From: an uncultured Oscillospiraceae bacterium | GTDB taxonomy: Bacteria; Bacillota; Clostridia; Oscillospirales; Acutalibacteraceae | DNA length: 15,344 nt | NCBI GenBank assembly: GCA_900543305.1 | Contig: UQQZ01000056.1 | Span: 1-15,344 of the forward strand | Direction: 5' to 3' | Shown here: piece by piece, positions 1 through 7,161 of the stretch | How the letters are laid out: the number at the start of each line of letters is the position of its first letter | Position numbering within the stretch: position 1 is the first letter of the stretch | Program-made: the position numbers and the translations under genes | The notes under the pieces: generated by a model | Database searches by the model: none | Seen by the model: only the letters and a program-made list of their open reading frames with translations | Told to the model about the DNA's origin: nothing

Positions 1-1
1 C

Positions 2-2191
2 CGGGACAACATGGCCATCTACAAGCAGGAAATGGTACAGCGGGGCCATTCCTTTGCCATCGTGGACGAGGTGGACTCCATCCTCATCGACGAGGCCCGT
101 ACCCCCCTGATCATTTCCGGCCAGGGAGACAAGGCGGACGACCTGTACGGCCGGGCCAACGCCTTTGCAGGGAGCCTTCGTCCCATCCGGGTGAAGGAAA
201 CCGACGAGAAGGAAGACAATGACGAGCTTTACAAGGATTACGACTATATCATCAACGAAAAGCGGAAGACCTGTTCCCTGACCCGCCGGGGCGTCAAGAA
301 GGCCGAGGAGTATTTCGGCATTGACAACTTGACCGATCCGGACAACATCAAGATTCAGCACCATGTGAACCAGGCTATCCGGGCTTGGGGCATTATGCAC
401 CGGGATCAGGACTATGTGGTCAAGGACGGACAGGTTATCATCGTGGACGAGTTCACCGGCCGTCTCATGTATGGCCGCCGGTACAACGAGGGTCTGCACC
501 AGGCCATTGAGGCCAAGGAAGGGGTGGAGGTCGCCCGGGAGAGCAAGACCCTGGCCACCATCACCTTCCAGAACTACTTCCGCCTCTACGACAAGCTTTC
601 CGGTATGACCGGTACCGCCATGACCGAGCAGGAGGAATTCTCCGAGATCTACAAGCTGGACGTGGTGGAAATTCCCACCAACCGCCCCATGATCCGGGAG
701 GACTGCCCTGACGTGGTGTACAAGACCCAGAAAGCCAAGTTCAACGCCGTCATCGAAGACATTGTGGAACACCATGAGAAGGGTCAGCCTGTGCTGGTGG
801 GCACCATCACCATTGAGAAGTCGGAAATGCTCAGCAAAATGCTGAAGGCCCGTGGGGTCAAGCATGAGGTGCTCAATGCCAAGTTCCACGAGAAAGAAGC
901 CCAGATCGTGGCCCAGGCCGGCCGGAAGGGCGCTGTGACCATCGCCACCAACATGGCGGGCCGTGGTACCGATATTTTGCTGGGCGGCAACGCAGAGTTT
1001 ATGGCCAAGGCGGAAATGCGGAAGATGGGTTTCCCGGAAGAGATGCTGGTGGAAGCCACCGCCTACAGCCACACCGATAACGAGGAAATCCTGGAGGCCC
1101 GAAAGACCTTCGGGGAACTGAATAAGAAATACAAGGAGCTCATCGCCCCTGAGGCCGAAGAAGTGCGTCGGTTGGGCGGCCTTTATATCATCGGCACAGA
1201 ACGCCACGAATCCCGCCGGATCGACAACCAGCTGCGGGGCCGTGCGGGCCGTCAGGGAGACCCGGGCAAGAGCCGGTTCTACATCTCCCTGGAGGATGAC
1301 CTGATGCGGCTGTTCGGCGGCGAGCGGATCCAGAACCTGATGGACCGGCTGAAGATCGACGACAACACGCCCATCGAAGCGGGAATGGTGTCCGGGTCCA
1401 TTGAAGGGGCCCAGCGGAAGGTGGAGAGCCGGAACTTCGGCATCCGGAAGAACGTGCTCCAGTATGACGAGGTGCTCAACAGCCAGCGGCAGATTATTTA
1501 CAGCCAGCGGGATCAGGTGCTCAACGGGGAGGACATGAAGCCTCAGATCCTGAACATGATCCACGAGGCCATTGCCGCCACCGTAAAGACCTTCCTGCCT
1601 GAAAACGTGCCCCACGACGACTGGGATCTGCCCGGTCTGCGGGACCACTATCTGGGATGGCTGATCGGGGAAGAAGATCTCCGCTTTACCCGTTCCCAGC
1701 TGGAAGACCTGGAGCCCGAACATGTGACAAAAGAGCTGCAGGAGAAGGCCGATGCCCTGTATGAGAAGCGGGAGGAAGAGTTCACTCCCAATGTGATGCG
1801 GGAAGTGGAGCGGGTTGTGCTGCTGCGGAATGTGGACCAGGAGTGGATGGATCACATCGACGCCATGGAACAGCTCCAGGACGGCATCCGGCTTCGTGCC
1901 TACGCCCAGCAGGATCCTGTGGTGGAATACCGGTTGGAGGGCTTCGACATGTTTGACAGCATGATCGCTGCCATCCGGGAGAACACGGCCAAGATGATGC
2001 TGACGGTGCGGCTGCGGAAGAAGGAAGCTCCCCAGCGGGAACAGGTGGCCAAGGAGACCAAGGCCGGCACCGCCGGAGATGAGACGGTGAAAAAGCAGCC
2101 GGTGCGCAAGCAGAAAAAACCCGGCCGGAACGATCCCTGCCCTTGCGGCAGCGGGCTGAAATACAAGAAGTGCTGCGGCCGCAACGAATGA
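2..2191 (+). CDS. secA: Protein translocase ATPase SecA (5'-truncated by window edge)
   Basis: SecA is the cytoplasmic ATPase that drives unfolded preproteins through SecYEG. The reading frame is open to base 2, so the 729 visible residues lack the N-terminal Walker A region and the true start lies upstream. The protein begins inside NBD1 with the DEVD box (visible residues 22-25, followed by SILIDEARTPLIISG). The preprotein cross-linking domain follows, then the TGMTGTA motif and the NBD2 motifs TIATNMAGRGTDI and GTERHESRRIDNQLRGRAGRQGDPG in part. An insertion of about 60 residues, rich in charged residues, sits between the GGNAEF and LGGLYIIGTERHES motifs and is typical of clostridial SecA. 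The C-terminus carries the zinc-binding SEC-C motif (CPCGSGLKYKKCC), which in characterised SecA proteins binds SecB or ribosomes. The stop lies 29 nt before a lipoprotein gene, a plausible export client or simply a co-transcribed neighbour. Identity is essentially certain. Confidence 0.98.
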   Translation, partial: RDNMAIYKQEMVQRGHSFAIVDEVDSILIDEARTPLIISGQGDKADDLYGRANAFAGSLRPIRVKETDEKEDNDELYKDYDYIINEKRKTCSLTRRGVKKAEEYFGIDNLTDPDNIKIQHHVNQAIRAWGIMHRDQDYVVKDGQVIIVDEFTGRLMYGRRYNEGLHQAIEAKEGVEVARESKTLATITFQNYFRLYDKLSGMTGTAMTEQEEFSEIYKLDVVEIPTNRPMIREDCPDVVYKTQKAKFNAVIEDIVEHHEKGQPVLVGTITIEKSEMLSKMLKARGVKHEVLNAKFHEKEAQIVAQAGRKGAVTIATNMAGRGTDILLGGNAEFMAKAEMRKMGFPEEMLVEATAYSHTDNEEILEARKTFGELNKKYKELIAPEAEEVRRLGGLYIIGTERHESRRIDNQLRGRAGRQGDPGKSRFYISLEDDLMRLFGGERIQNLMDRLKIDDNTPIEAGMVSGSIEGAQRKVESRNFGIRKNVLQYDEVLNSQRQIIYSQRDQVLNGEDMKPQILNMIHEAIAATVKTFLPENVPHDDWDLPGLRDHYLGWLIGEEDLRFTRSQLEDLEPEHVTKELQEKADALYEKREEEFTPNVMREVERVVLLRNVDQEWMDHIDAMEQLQDGIRLRAYAQQDPVVEYRLEGFDMFDSMIAAIRENTAKMMLTVRLRKKEAPQREQVAKETKAGTAGDETVKKQPVRKQKKPGRNDPCPCGSGLKYKKCCGRNE

Positions 2192-2220
2192 GCGGTTCCA
2201 GAGAAAGAGGAGGGTTTCAC

Positions 2221-3054
2221 ATGACAAGGGGCAAGCGGTGGGCGCTGGCCGCGGTGGCGGCGGTGCTGAGCCTTACCCTGACGGGTTGTTCGCTTCCCAT
2301 GATGGGATTTGCGGACTACGATGTGTCCGGCTATTTCCAAGCCCTGTTTGACAGCTGCTACAAAGGGGAAAACGAGGCCTACATGGCCGTGGCGGCCACC
2401 AATGAGCAGAGCGCCCAGGAAAACAATAACACCACCGTGGAAAACGCTGCGGTGAATTTCTGCAATACCTATGGCCTGAATCCCAGCGAGGAGCAGTTGA
2501 CCCAGCTGGAAGACGTGATGCGTCAGGCGTTCCTTCAGGCGGATTACACGGTGAAGGATGAGCAGAAGGTAGAGGGCGGCTATTATCTGGAAGTGGAAAT
2601 TGACCCCATTGTGAACTTCAGCGGGTTGGAGGACAAGGTGGAAGAGTTGCGGGAAGAGGCCCAGGACGAAGCCACCCAGGCCAATTCCTCCTCTTCCCAG
2701 GAGGACGAGGACAGCGACGGGGACTACGGCTCTGAGGACGGTTATGGAGATTACGGCTACGATGACTCCGGGTACGACGATGGCTCTGATTATGGGTACG
2801 AAGATAGTTCCCAGGAGGAAAGCAGTTCCAGCCAGGACAGCAGCGATACGGAGGGTACCGGCGTGGTGGATGCCAACGCTCTGTTTGTGGACAAGGTGAT
2901 CACCTTTTGCCAGGGGCAGCTGGAATTTCTCACCCACGGTGACGAAACGGTGACCATTGCCCTGGATATCCGTCAGACGTCGGATGGGGAATTGCAGTTG
3001 GACACCAACCAGTTGGATACCATCGACCGGACGGTGCTGCAATTCCAAAGCTGA
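2221..3054 (+). CDS. Predicted lipoprotein with acidic Ser/Tyr/Gly-rich linker, function unknown
   Basis: The product is a 277-residue protein predicted to be anchored to the outer face of the membrane. A basic N-terminus (MTRGKRW), a hydrophobic stretch and a lipobox LTGC (Cys at residue 23) make a type II signal peptide. The ATG at 2221 is chosen over an in-frame ATG at 2143 because the latter lies inside secA and lacks a signal peptide, while 2221 is preceded by GAGGAGGG. Residues 30-150 form a mixed alpha/beta domain, with a DYDVSGYFQALFDSCYKGE segment that loosely recalls clostridial lipoproteins of the DUF5105 type (weak impression only). Residues 155-212 are low-complexity Ser/Asp/Glu/Gly/Tyr, including repeated GYxDYGYDD-like units. 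A short C-terminal domain follows (213-277). Two cysteines besides the lipobox one lie at 46 and 81, and one at 230. The gene sits 29 nt after secA and ends just before a terminator, so it is probably the last gene of the secA transcript. Confidence 0.85.
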   Translation: MTRGKRWALAAVAAVLSLTLTGCSLPMMGFADYDVSGYFQALFDSCYKGENEAYMAVAATNEQSAQENNNTTVENAAVNFCNTYGLNPSEEQLTQLEDVMRQAFLQADYTVKDEQKVEGGYYLEVEIDPIVNFSGLEDKVEELREEAQDEATQANSSSSQEDEDSDGDYGSEDGYGDYGYDDSGYDDGSDYGYEDSSQEESSSSQDSSDTEGTGVVDANALFVDKVITFCQGQLEFLTHGDETVTIALDIRQTSDGELQLDTNQLDTIDRTVLQFQS

Positions 3055-3072
3055 ATAGATTCGGAAAAGGCG

Positions 3073-3097
3073 GGGCGGACAAAGTCCGCCCTGTTTT
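3073..3097 (+). terminator. Rho-independent terminator after the lipoprotein gene
   Basis: An 8-bp perfect GC-rich stem, GGGCGGAC (3073-3080) paired with GTCCGCCC (3084-3091), closes an AAA loop and is followed by TGTTTT. A short A-run (3065-3068) upstream could pair with the T-run. It lies 18 nt past the lipoprotein stop and separates the secA unit from the next operon. Confidence 0.8.
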
Positions 3098-3115
3098 GCA
3101 AAAAGGCTTCCCGGA

Positions 3116-3141
3116 CTGAGGGCGGTTCTTCCTGCCTTCAG
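3116..3141 (+). other. Imperfect hairpin in the leader of the envelope operon
   Basis: Bases 3116-3125 pair with 3132-3141 in a 10-bp stem with two or three G-U wobbles and a TTCTTC loop. No T-run follows, so it is unlikely to be a terminator on its own. It lies about 60 nt upstream of the beta-helix gene, in the gap after the terminator. No convincing promoter was found there. It could be a leader structure or chance. Confidence 0.3.
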
Positions 3142-3199
3142 CTCGGGGCGGATGTACCTGAAAGCCGTCTGCAAATCTTAAGAAACGAGGAGAAAGACC

Positions 3200-3883
3200 A
3201 TGGAAGAAGAAAACAAGCTGCGCGTCAAAGAACTGTACGACCTGAGCCACACGGCTGCCGCCCCTTTGCTGGAGGAGGTGGAGTATCCCTGGGAGGCGCT
3301 GCCCAAGATCGGTGACTTTATCCTGGCCCTGGGGGCCACCCTTTCCCCGGAGGAATACGAACAGCGGGGAGAGAACGTGTGGATCCACAAGACCGCCAAG
3401 ATCTACCCCAACAATTATATTGCCGGTCCCTGTGTGATCGGCCCCAGAACGGAAGTGCGGCCCGGCGCCTTTATCCGGGGGAAGGCCTTGGTAGGGTCCC
3501 ACTGCGTGGTGGGCAACTCCACAGAGCTGAAAAACGTGATCCTTTTTGACAACGTCCAGGTGCCGCACTACAACTATGTGGGGGATTCCATTCTGGGTTA
3601 CAAGTCCCACATGGGAGCGGGAGCGGTCACTTCCAACGTGAAGCAGGACAAGACTCCGGTTACCGTGCGGGTAGGCTGGCGGAAAGTGGAAACCGGCCTG
3701 AAGAAGTTCGGCGCCATGCTGGGAGACCATGTGGAAGTGGGCTGCAACAGCGTGCTGAATCCCGGCACGGTAGTGGGCAGAAATTCCCGGGTGTATCCTC
3801 TGTCCATGGTACGGGGCTTCCTGCCCGAAGGAATGATCCACAAAAACAACGGGGAGATTGTGCCCCAGCAGAAACAGGACTGA
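3200..3883 (+). CDS. Left-handed beta-helix protein resembling the GlmU acetyltransferase domain
   Basis: This 227-residue protein is built largely of hexapeptide-repeat sequence. Residues 60-205 carry the [LIV]-G-x(4) rhythm of a left-handed beta helix (IAGPCVIGP, VRPGAFIRG, VVGNSTEL, VGDSILG, MGAGAVTSN, LGDHVEVG, NPGTVVG). The pattern closely follows the C-terminal acetyltransferase half of GlmU: VRPGA, then VPHYNYVGDS with His123 where GlmU has its catalytic His, then GAGAVTSN and SNSVL-like segments. The N-terminal 55 residues are helical and lack the GxGTRM-type pyrophosphorylase motif, so it cannot be a full GlmU. Relatives are often labelled UDP-N-acetylglucosamine pyrophosphorylase, a name not supported here. 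An acyl- or acetyltransferase acting on a sugar nucleotide is the best guess. GAGGAGAAAG precedes the ATG by a good distance. It lies 39 nt upstream of the FHA-SEDS gene with no terminator between them, which suggests a role in cell-wall precursor supply (inference). Confidence 0.8.
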   Translation: MEEENKLRVKELYDLSHTAAAPLLEEVEYPWEALPKIGDFILALGATLSPEEYEQRGENVWIHKTAKIYPNNYIAGPCVIGPRTEVRPGAFIRGKALVGSHCVVGNSTELKNVILFDNVQVPHYNYVGDSILGYKSHMGAGAVTSNVKQDKTPVTVRVGWRKVETGLKKFGAMLGDHVEVGCNSVLNPGTVVGRNSRVYPLSMVRGFLPEGMIHKNNGEIVPQQKQD

Positions 3884-3906
3884 GCCAGTGAGGCCCAGCC
3901 CTGGGG

Positions 3907-3912
3907 AAGGGG
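3907..3912 (+). promoter_or_regulatory. Ribosome binding site deciding a TTG start
   Basis: AAGGGG ends 10 nt before the TTG at 3923. The next in-frame ATG (3935) has no purine-rich site at the right distance, and the ATG at 3913 is out of frame. This favours the TTG as the start of the FHA-SEDS gene. Confidence 0.5.
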
Positions 3913-3922
3913 ATGAGAATCG

Positions 3923-5758
3923 TTGGATACCCTTATGGCATTTTTGCAGTCGGGATTGCTTCCCACGGTGCTGCTGATCGTCCGGATCTTGGTGCCCTTT
4001 TTGGCCTTCTATGTGGTGTGGCGGTGTTACACCTCCTTTAAAAAGGGCCAGCGCCGCCGGGACCCGGTGATCATGCTGTGGGACGAGGCTTCGGGGACAA
4101 GATTTCCGGTGCTGTACTGGGAAAACTCCATCGGCCGGAGCAAAAGCTGTGATATCTACCTGCCCGACGCCACAGCCAGCCGGGACCACGCGGTGCTTCT
4201 GCGCCGGGACGAGGGCTGGTTTATCTGCGACACCGGATCCAAATCCGGCGTTCTGGTCAACGGCCGGAAAATCGAAGGGCGGCATCTGGTGAATATCGGG
4301 GACACCATCACCATGGGGTCCACCACCTTGACCATGTGGAACACAGACGCCCAGCCCCGGGAGCGCCGGCGGTTCTTCACCGGATTTTCCCGGGAAGCGG
4401 CATCCCCTTTCCAGCTCATGTTTCTGACCACTCTGACCCTGCTCCTGGTGGCGGCCCAAGGCTGTCTGATGGGTGGGGAACTCCATGTGGAGCAGCTGAT
4501 CCCCTTTGGGGTGGTGCTGGTGGCAGGCTGGGGCCTGTATATCTTTTCCATGGGAATCCTCCACCGGGTGAGCTTCGAGGTGGAGACGGTGGCCCTGCTT
4601 CTGTCGGGGATCGGCATCCAGCTCCAGGCCGCCTATAATCTGGAAGGCATCACCACCCAGTTGGTGGCCATGATCCTGGGGATTTTCCTGTTCTGTTTCC
4701 TCATCTGGTTTATGAACGACATGGACCGGGTGGCCAAATTCCGGTTGTGGATCGCGGGGGGAGCCATTCTGCTGTTGGTGCTGACTCTGGTGCTGGGCAC
4801 CGGATCCTACGGTTCCAAAAACTGGATCCACTTGGGACCCATCAGCGTGCAGCCCTCGGAGTTTGTGAAGATTGCCTTTATCTTTGTGGGAACCTCCACC
4901 CTGGATCGTTTGCAGACTAAAAAGAACATCACCGAATTTCTGCTCTTTACCGGAGCCTGCATCGGGTTCTTGGCTCTGATGCCCGACTTCGGCATGGCGC
5001 TGATCCTTTTCGCCACCTTCCTGATCATCGCCTTCATGCGGTCCGGCAGCGTGCGCACCATTGCCCTGGTGCTGGTGGGTGCCGTGCTGGCGGCCATGCT
5101 GGTGCTGACGGTGAAGCCCTATGTGCTGGACCGCTTTATGGGATGGGGCCATGTGTGGGAGCATATCAACGACAACCTGGGATATTCCCAGACCCGTACC
5201 CTCACCTATCTGGCCAGCGGCGGCTTTTTCGGAGTGGGATTGGGAAACAGTTACCTGGCCCCCGTTTTCGCCGCAGACAGCGACCTGGTGTTTGGTCTGC
5301 TCTGTGAGGAACAGGGACTCCTTTTGGGGCTGGTGGTGCTGCTGAGCTTTGTGCTGTTTGTCTTCTACGCCAGAAGCGACGTGACACGAAGCCGCTCCAC
5401 CTTCTTCTCCATCGGAGCCTGCGCCGCCGCAGGCATGCTCCTGTTTCAGGTGGCCCTCAATGCGTTCGGCGCCACGGATGTGCTGCCCATGACAGGCGTG
5501 ACTCTGCCCTTTATCAGTTCCGGCGGATCCAGCATGATTTCTGTCTGGGGCCTGATGGCCTTCCTGAAAGCTTCGGATGAGCGGACTTATGCCGCCCGGC
5601 GGGCTTCCCGCCGCAGCCTCCGGGAAGAGGAAACTCCGCCTCCCAGTCGGGGACGGACGTACTCCGGGGATCCCAAAGGTCGGGCCCCTGGATCCGGGGG
5701 AAGGAACCCGGCGCCCTCCCGTACGGGAGCAGGGCGCCACGCCAGAAAGGAGGGATGA
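3923..5758 (+). CDS. FHA domain-SEDS (RodA/FtsW family) peptidoglycan polymerase fusion
   Basis: The 611-residue membrane protein joins a phosphothreonine-recognition module to a SEDS glycosyltransferase. A TM helix (about 13-35) is followed by a basic stretch (KKGQRRR), placing the next part in the cytoplasm. Residues 60-138 are an FHA domain with GRS (71-73), SRDH (86-89) and the later VNGRKI (Asn113). About ten TM helices follow from residue 163. SEDS hallmarks are WIHLGPISVQPSEFVKIAF (301-319), the extracellular loop DSDLVFGLLCEEQG, where Asp454 aligns with the catalytic Asp of RodA/FtsW, and GVTLPFISSGGSS (525-537). Such proteins polymerise lipid II glycan strands. The C-terminal tail (556-611) is Arg/Pro/Gly-rich and probably disordered in the cytoplasm. 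Ordinary RodA/FtsW is about 380-420 residues, so the extra length is the FHA module and tail. The stop is 3 nt before the PBP gene, giving a predicted polymerase-transpeptidase pair. The FHA domain suggests control by a Ser/Thr kinase, which is not in this window. Confidence 0.95.
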   Translation: MDTLMAFLQSGLLPTVLLIVRILVPFLAFYVVWRCYTSFKKGQRRRDPVIMLWDEASGTRFPVLYWENSIGRSKSCDIYLPDATASRDHAVLLRRDEGWFICDTGSKSGVLVNGRKIEGRHLVNIGDTITMGSTTLTMWNTDAQPRERRRFFTGFSREAASPFQLMFLTTLTLLLVAAQGCLMGGELHVEQLIPFGVVLVAGWGLYIFSMGILHRVSFEVETVALLLSGIGIQLQAAYNLEGITTQLVAMILGIFLFCFLIWFMNDMDRVAKFRLWIAGGAILLLVLTLVLGTGSYGSKNWIHLGPISVQPSEFVKIAFIFVGTSTLDRLQTKKNITEFLLFTGACIGFLALMPDFGMALILFATFLIIAFMRSGSVRTIALVLVGAVLAAMLVLTVKPYVLDRFMGWGHVWEHINDNLGYSQTRTLTYLASGGFFGVGLGNSYLAPVFAADSDLVFGLLCEEQGLLLGLVVLLSFVLFVFYARSDVTRSRSTFFSIGACAAAGMLLFQVALNAFGATDVLPMTGVTLPFISSGGSSMISVWGLMAFLKASDERTYAARRASRRSLREEETPPPSRGRTYSGDPKGRAPGSGGRNPAPSRTGAGRHARKEG

Positions 5759-5761
5759 CCC

Positions 5762-7123
5762 ATGCGCACCACAGGATTTCGATCCATGGTACTTTACCTG
5801 CTGCTGGCCGCCTTTTTGTGCGGGCTGGGATACCTGCTGGTAAATTTGGTACTCCACGGGGGAGAATGGGCCATGCAGCCCTATAACGGCCATGTGTACG
5901 CGGAGAATTCCACGGTAAAGCTGGGGGATATTTCCGACCGGGAGGGGAACCTGTTGGCCACTACCCAGGACGGCGTCCGGTATTACAGCTCCGACGAAAC
6001 GGTGCGCCGGGCCATGCTTCACACGGTGGGCGATTCCGCAGGCTATATCAGCACCAGCGTCCAGTACACCATGCGCAGCCGGTTGTCCGGATATAACATT
6101 GTCACTGGGCTCAACGATACTATTTTCAACCGCATCGGCAGCAATATCTCCCTGACGGTAGATCAAGATGCCTGCGTGGCCGCCTACAACGCCCTGGGAG
6201 GAAAAAACGGTGCGGTGATTGTCTACAATTACGAGACGGGGGAAATCCTCTGCAAGGTGAGCGCCCCCACCTTTGACCCAGCCAACGTGCCGGAGGACAT
6301 TGAAACAAACGACGCCTACAAGGGGGCCTATCTGGACAACACCTTGTCCGGCTCCTTCACCCCGGGCTCCATTTTTAAGATCGTCCCCACGGCCGCGGCT
6401 ATGGAGCGGTGGCCCGACAGCTGGGACACCATCACCTATACCTGCAACGGGTCCATTGAGTATTCCGGCAGCGACATCACCTGTCTTCACGGGAACGCCC
6501 ATGGCACCCAGGATTTGGCCACGGCTTTGGGAAATTCTTGCAACGTGTTTTTCGCCCAGCTGGCCAACGAGCTGGGGCCGGAGGCATTGCAGAAGAAAGC
6601 CGAGGAAATGGGCTTTAACATGGAGTTTGACTTCGGTACTATCCCGGTTTCCGAAAGCACCTTTGATGTGAGCGACGCCAACGAAAATCAGTTGGGCTGG
6701 GCCGGTGTGGGCCAGTATACGGTCCTTGCCAACCCCTATCACATGATGGTCCTCATGGGGGCCATTGCCAACGGTGGGGAATATGTGGAGCCCCGGCTGA
6801 CGGAGGACAAGAGTCTCCTGGATGATTTGACCGGCGGCAGCCGAACCTTGGTGACCAGCACAGAGGCAGAACAGCTGACAAAGCTGCTTCGGAACAACGT
6901 GGAAAATTACTACGGGGATTACCTGTTTCCCACCGGCATGAACGTGTGCGCCAAAACGGGCACCGGCGAGGTGGGTGACGACCAGGGGCCCAACTGTTGG
7001 ATGGTGGGCTTCTGCGACTCCCAGGAATATCCTTACGCCTTCGCGGTGTTGGTGGAGGACGGCTCGGGCGGCATCGAAAGCGCCGGGTCCGTGGCCAGTG
7101 CCGTGCTCTCAGCCTTGGCATAA
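5762..7123 (+). CDS. Class B penicillin-binding protein (transpeptidase), PbpA-like
   Basis: This is a 453-residue D,D-transpeptidase that cross-links peptidoglycan outside the membrane. A single N-terminal TM anchor (about 8-31) is followed by a short non-catalytic domain that starts with the DISDREGNLLA motif (about 56-66) found in FtsI/PbpA proteins. The catalytic domain has SxxK as SIFK (203-206, nucleophile Ser203), SxN as SCN (259-261) and KTG (398-400). The usual PGSTFK is PGSIFK here. There is no glycosyltransferase domain, so it needs a SEDS partner, and the gene directly upstream encodes one. The compact length matches mycobacterial PbpA-type proteins better than the 600-700 residue PBP2/FtsI forms. 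AAAGGAGGG precedes the ATG, and the 3-nt gap implies translational coupling. Whether it serves elongation, division or sporulation cannot be told from the sequence. Confidence 0.95.
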   Translation: MRTTGFRSMVLYLLLAAFLCGLGYLLVNLVLHGGEWAMQPYNGHVYAENSTVKLGDISDREGNLLATTQDGVRYYSSDETVRRAMLHTVGDSAGYISTSVQYTMRSRLSGYNIVTGLNDTIFNRIGSNISLTVDQDACVAAYNALGGKNGAVIVYNYETGEILCKVSAPTFDPANVPEDIETNDAYKGAYLDNTLSGSFTPGSIFKIVPTAAAMERWPDSWDTITYTCNGSIEYSGSDITCLHGNAHGTQDLATALGNSCNVFFAQLANELGPEALQKKAEEMGFNMEFDFGTIPVSESTFDVSDANENQLGWAGVGQYTVLANPYHMMVLMGAIANGGEYVEPRLTEDKSLLDDLTGGSRTLVTSTEAEQLTKLLRNNVENYYGDYLFPTGMNVCAKTGTGEVGDDQGPNCWMVGFCDSQEYPYAFAVLVEDGSGGIESAGSVASAVLSALA

Positions 7124-7158
7124 AAGAAACGCCTCTGGAATTCCAGGGGCGTTCTTTT
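7122..7158. terminator. Bidirectional terminator between convergent genes
   Basis: An A-run leads into AACGCCTCTGGAA (7128-7140), which folds onto TTCCAGGGGCGTT (7141-7153) with one G-U pair, followed by CTTTT. The outer A and T runs give a T-tract on both strands. It starts at the PBP stop and ends 4 nt before the stop of the minus-strand gene, so it can end both transcripts. Confidence 0.85.
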
Positions 7159-7161
7159 GTG

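Noticed and set aside
1900..3174. A 424-codon minus-strand open frame across the end of secA and the lipoprotein
   Set aside because: It is antisense to secA and the lipoprotein gene, reads through the terminator, and lacks a start signal. The hydrophobic stretch is the mirror of the acidic linker.
2930..6742. A 1270-codon open frame on the minus strand
   Set aside because: It runs antisense to five well-supported features (lipoprotein end, beta-helix protein, SEDS, PBP, and a terminator). It has a His/Gln/Gly-heavy composition with no recognisable domain and no ribosome site. It is a side effect of high GC codon use.
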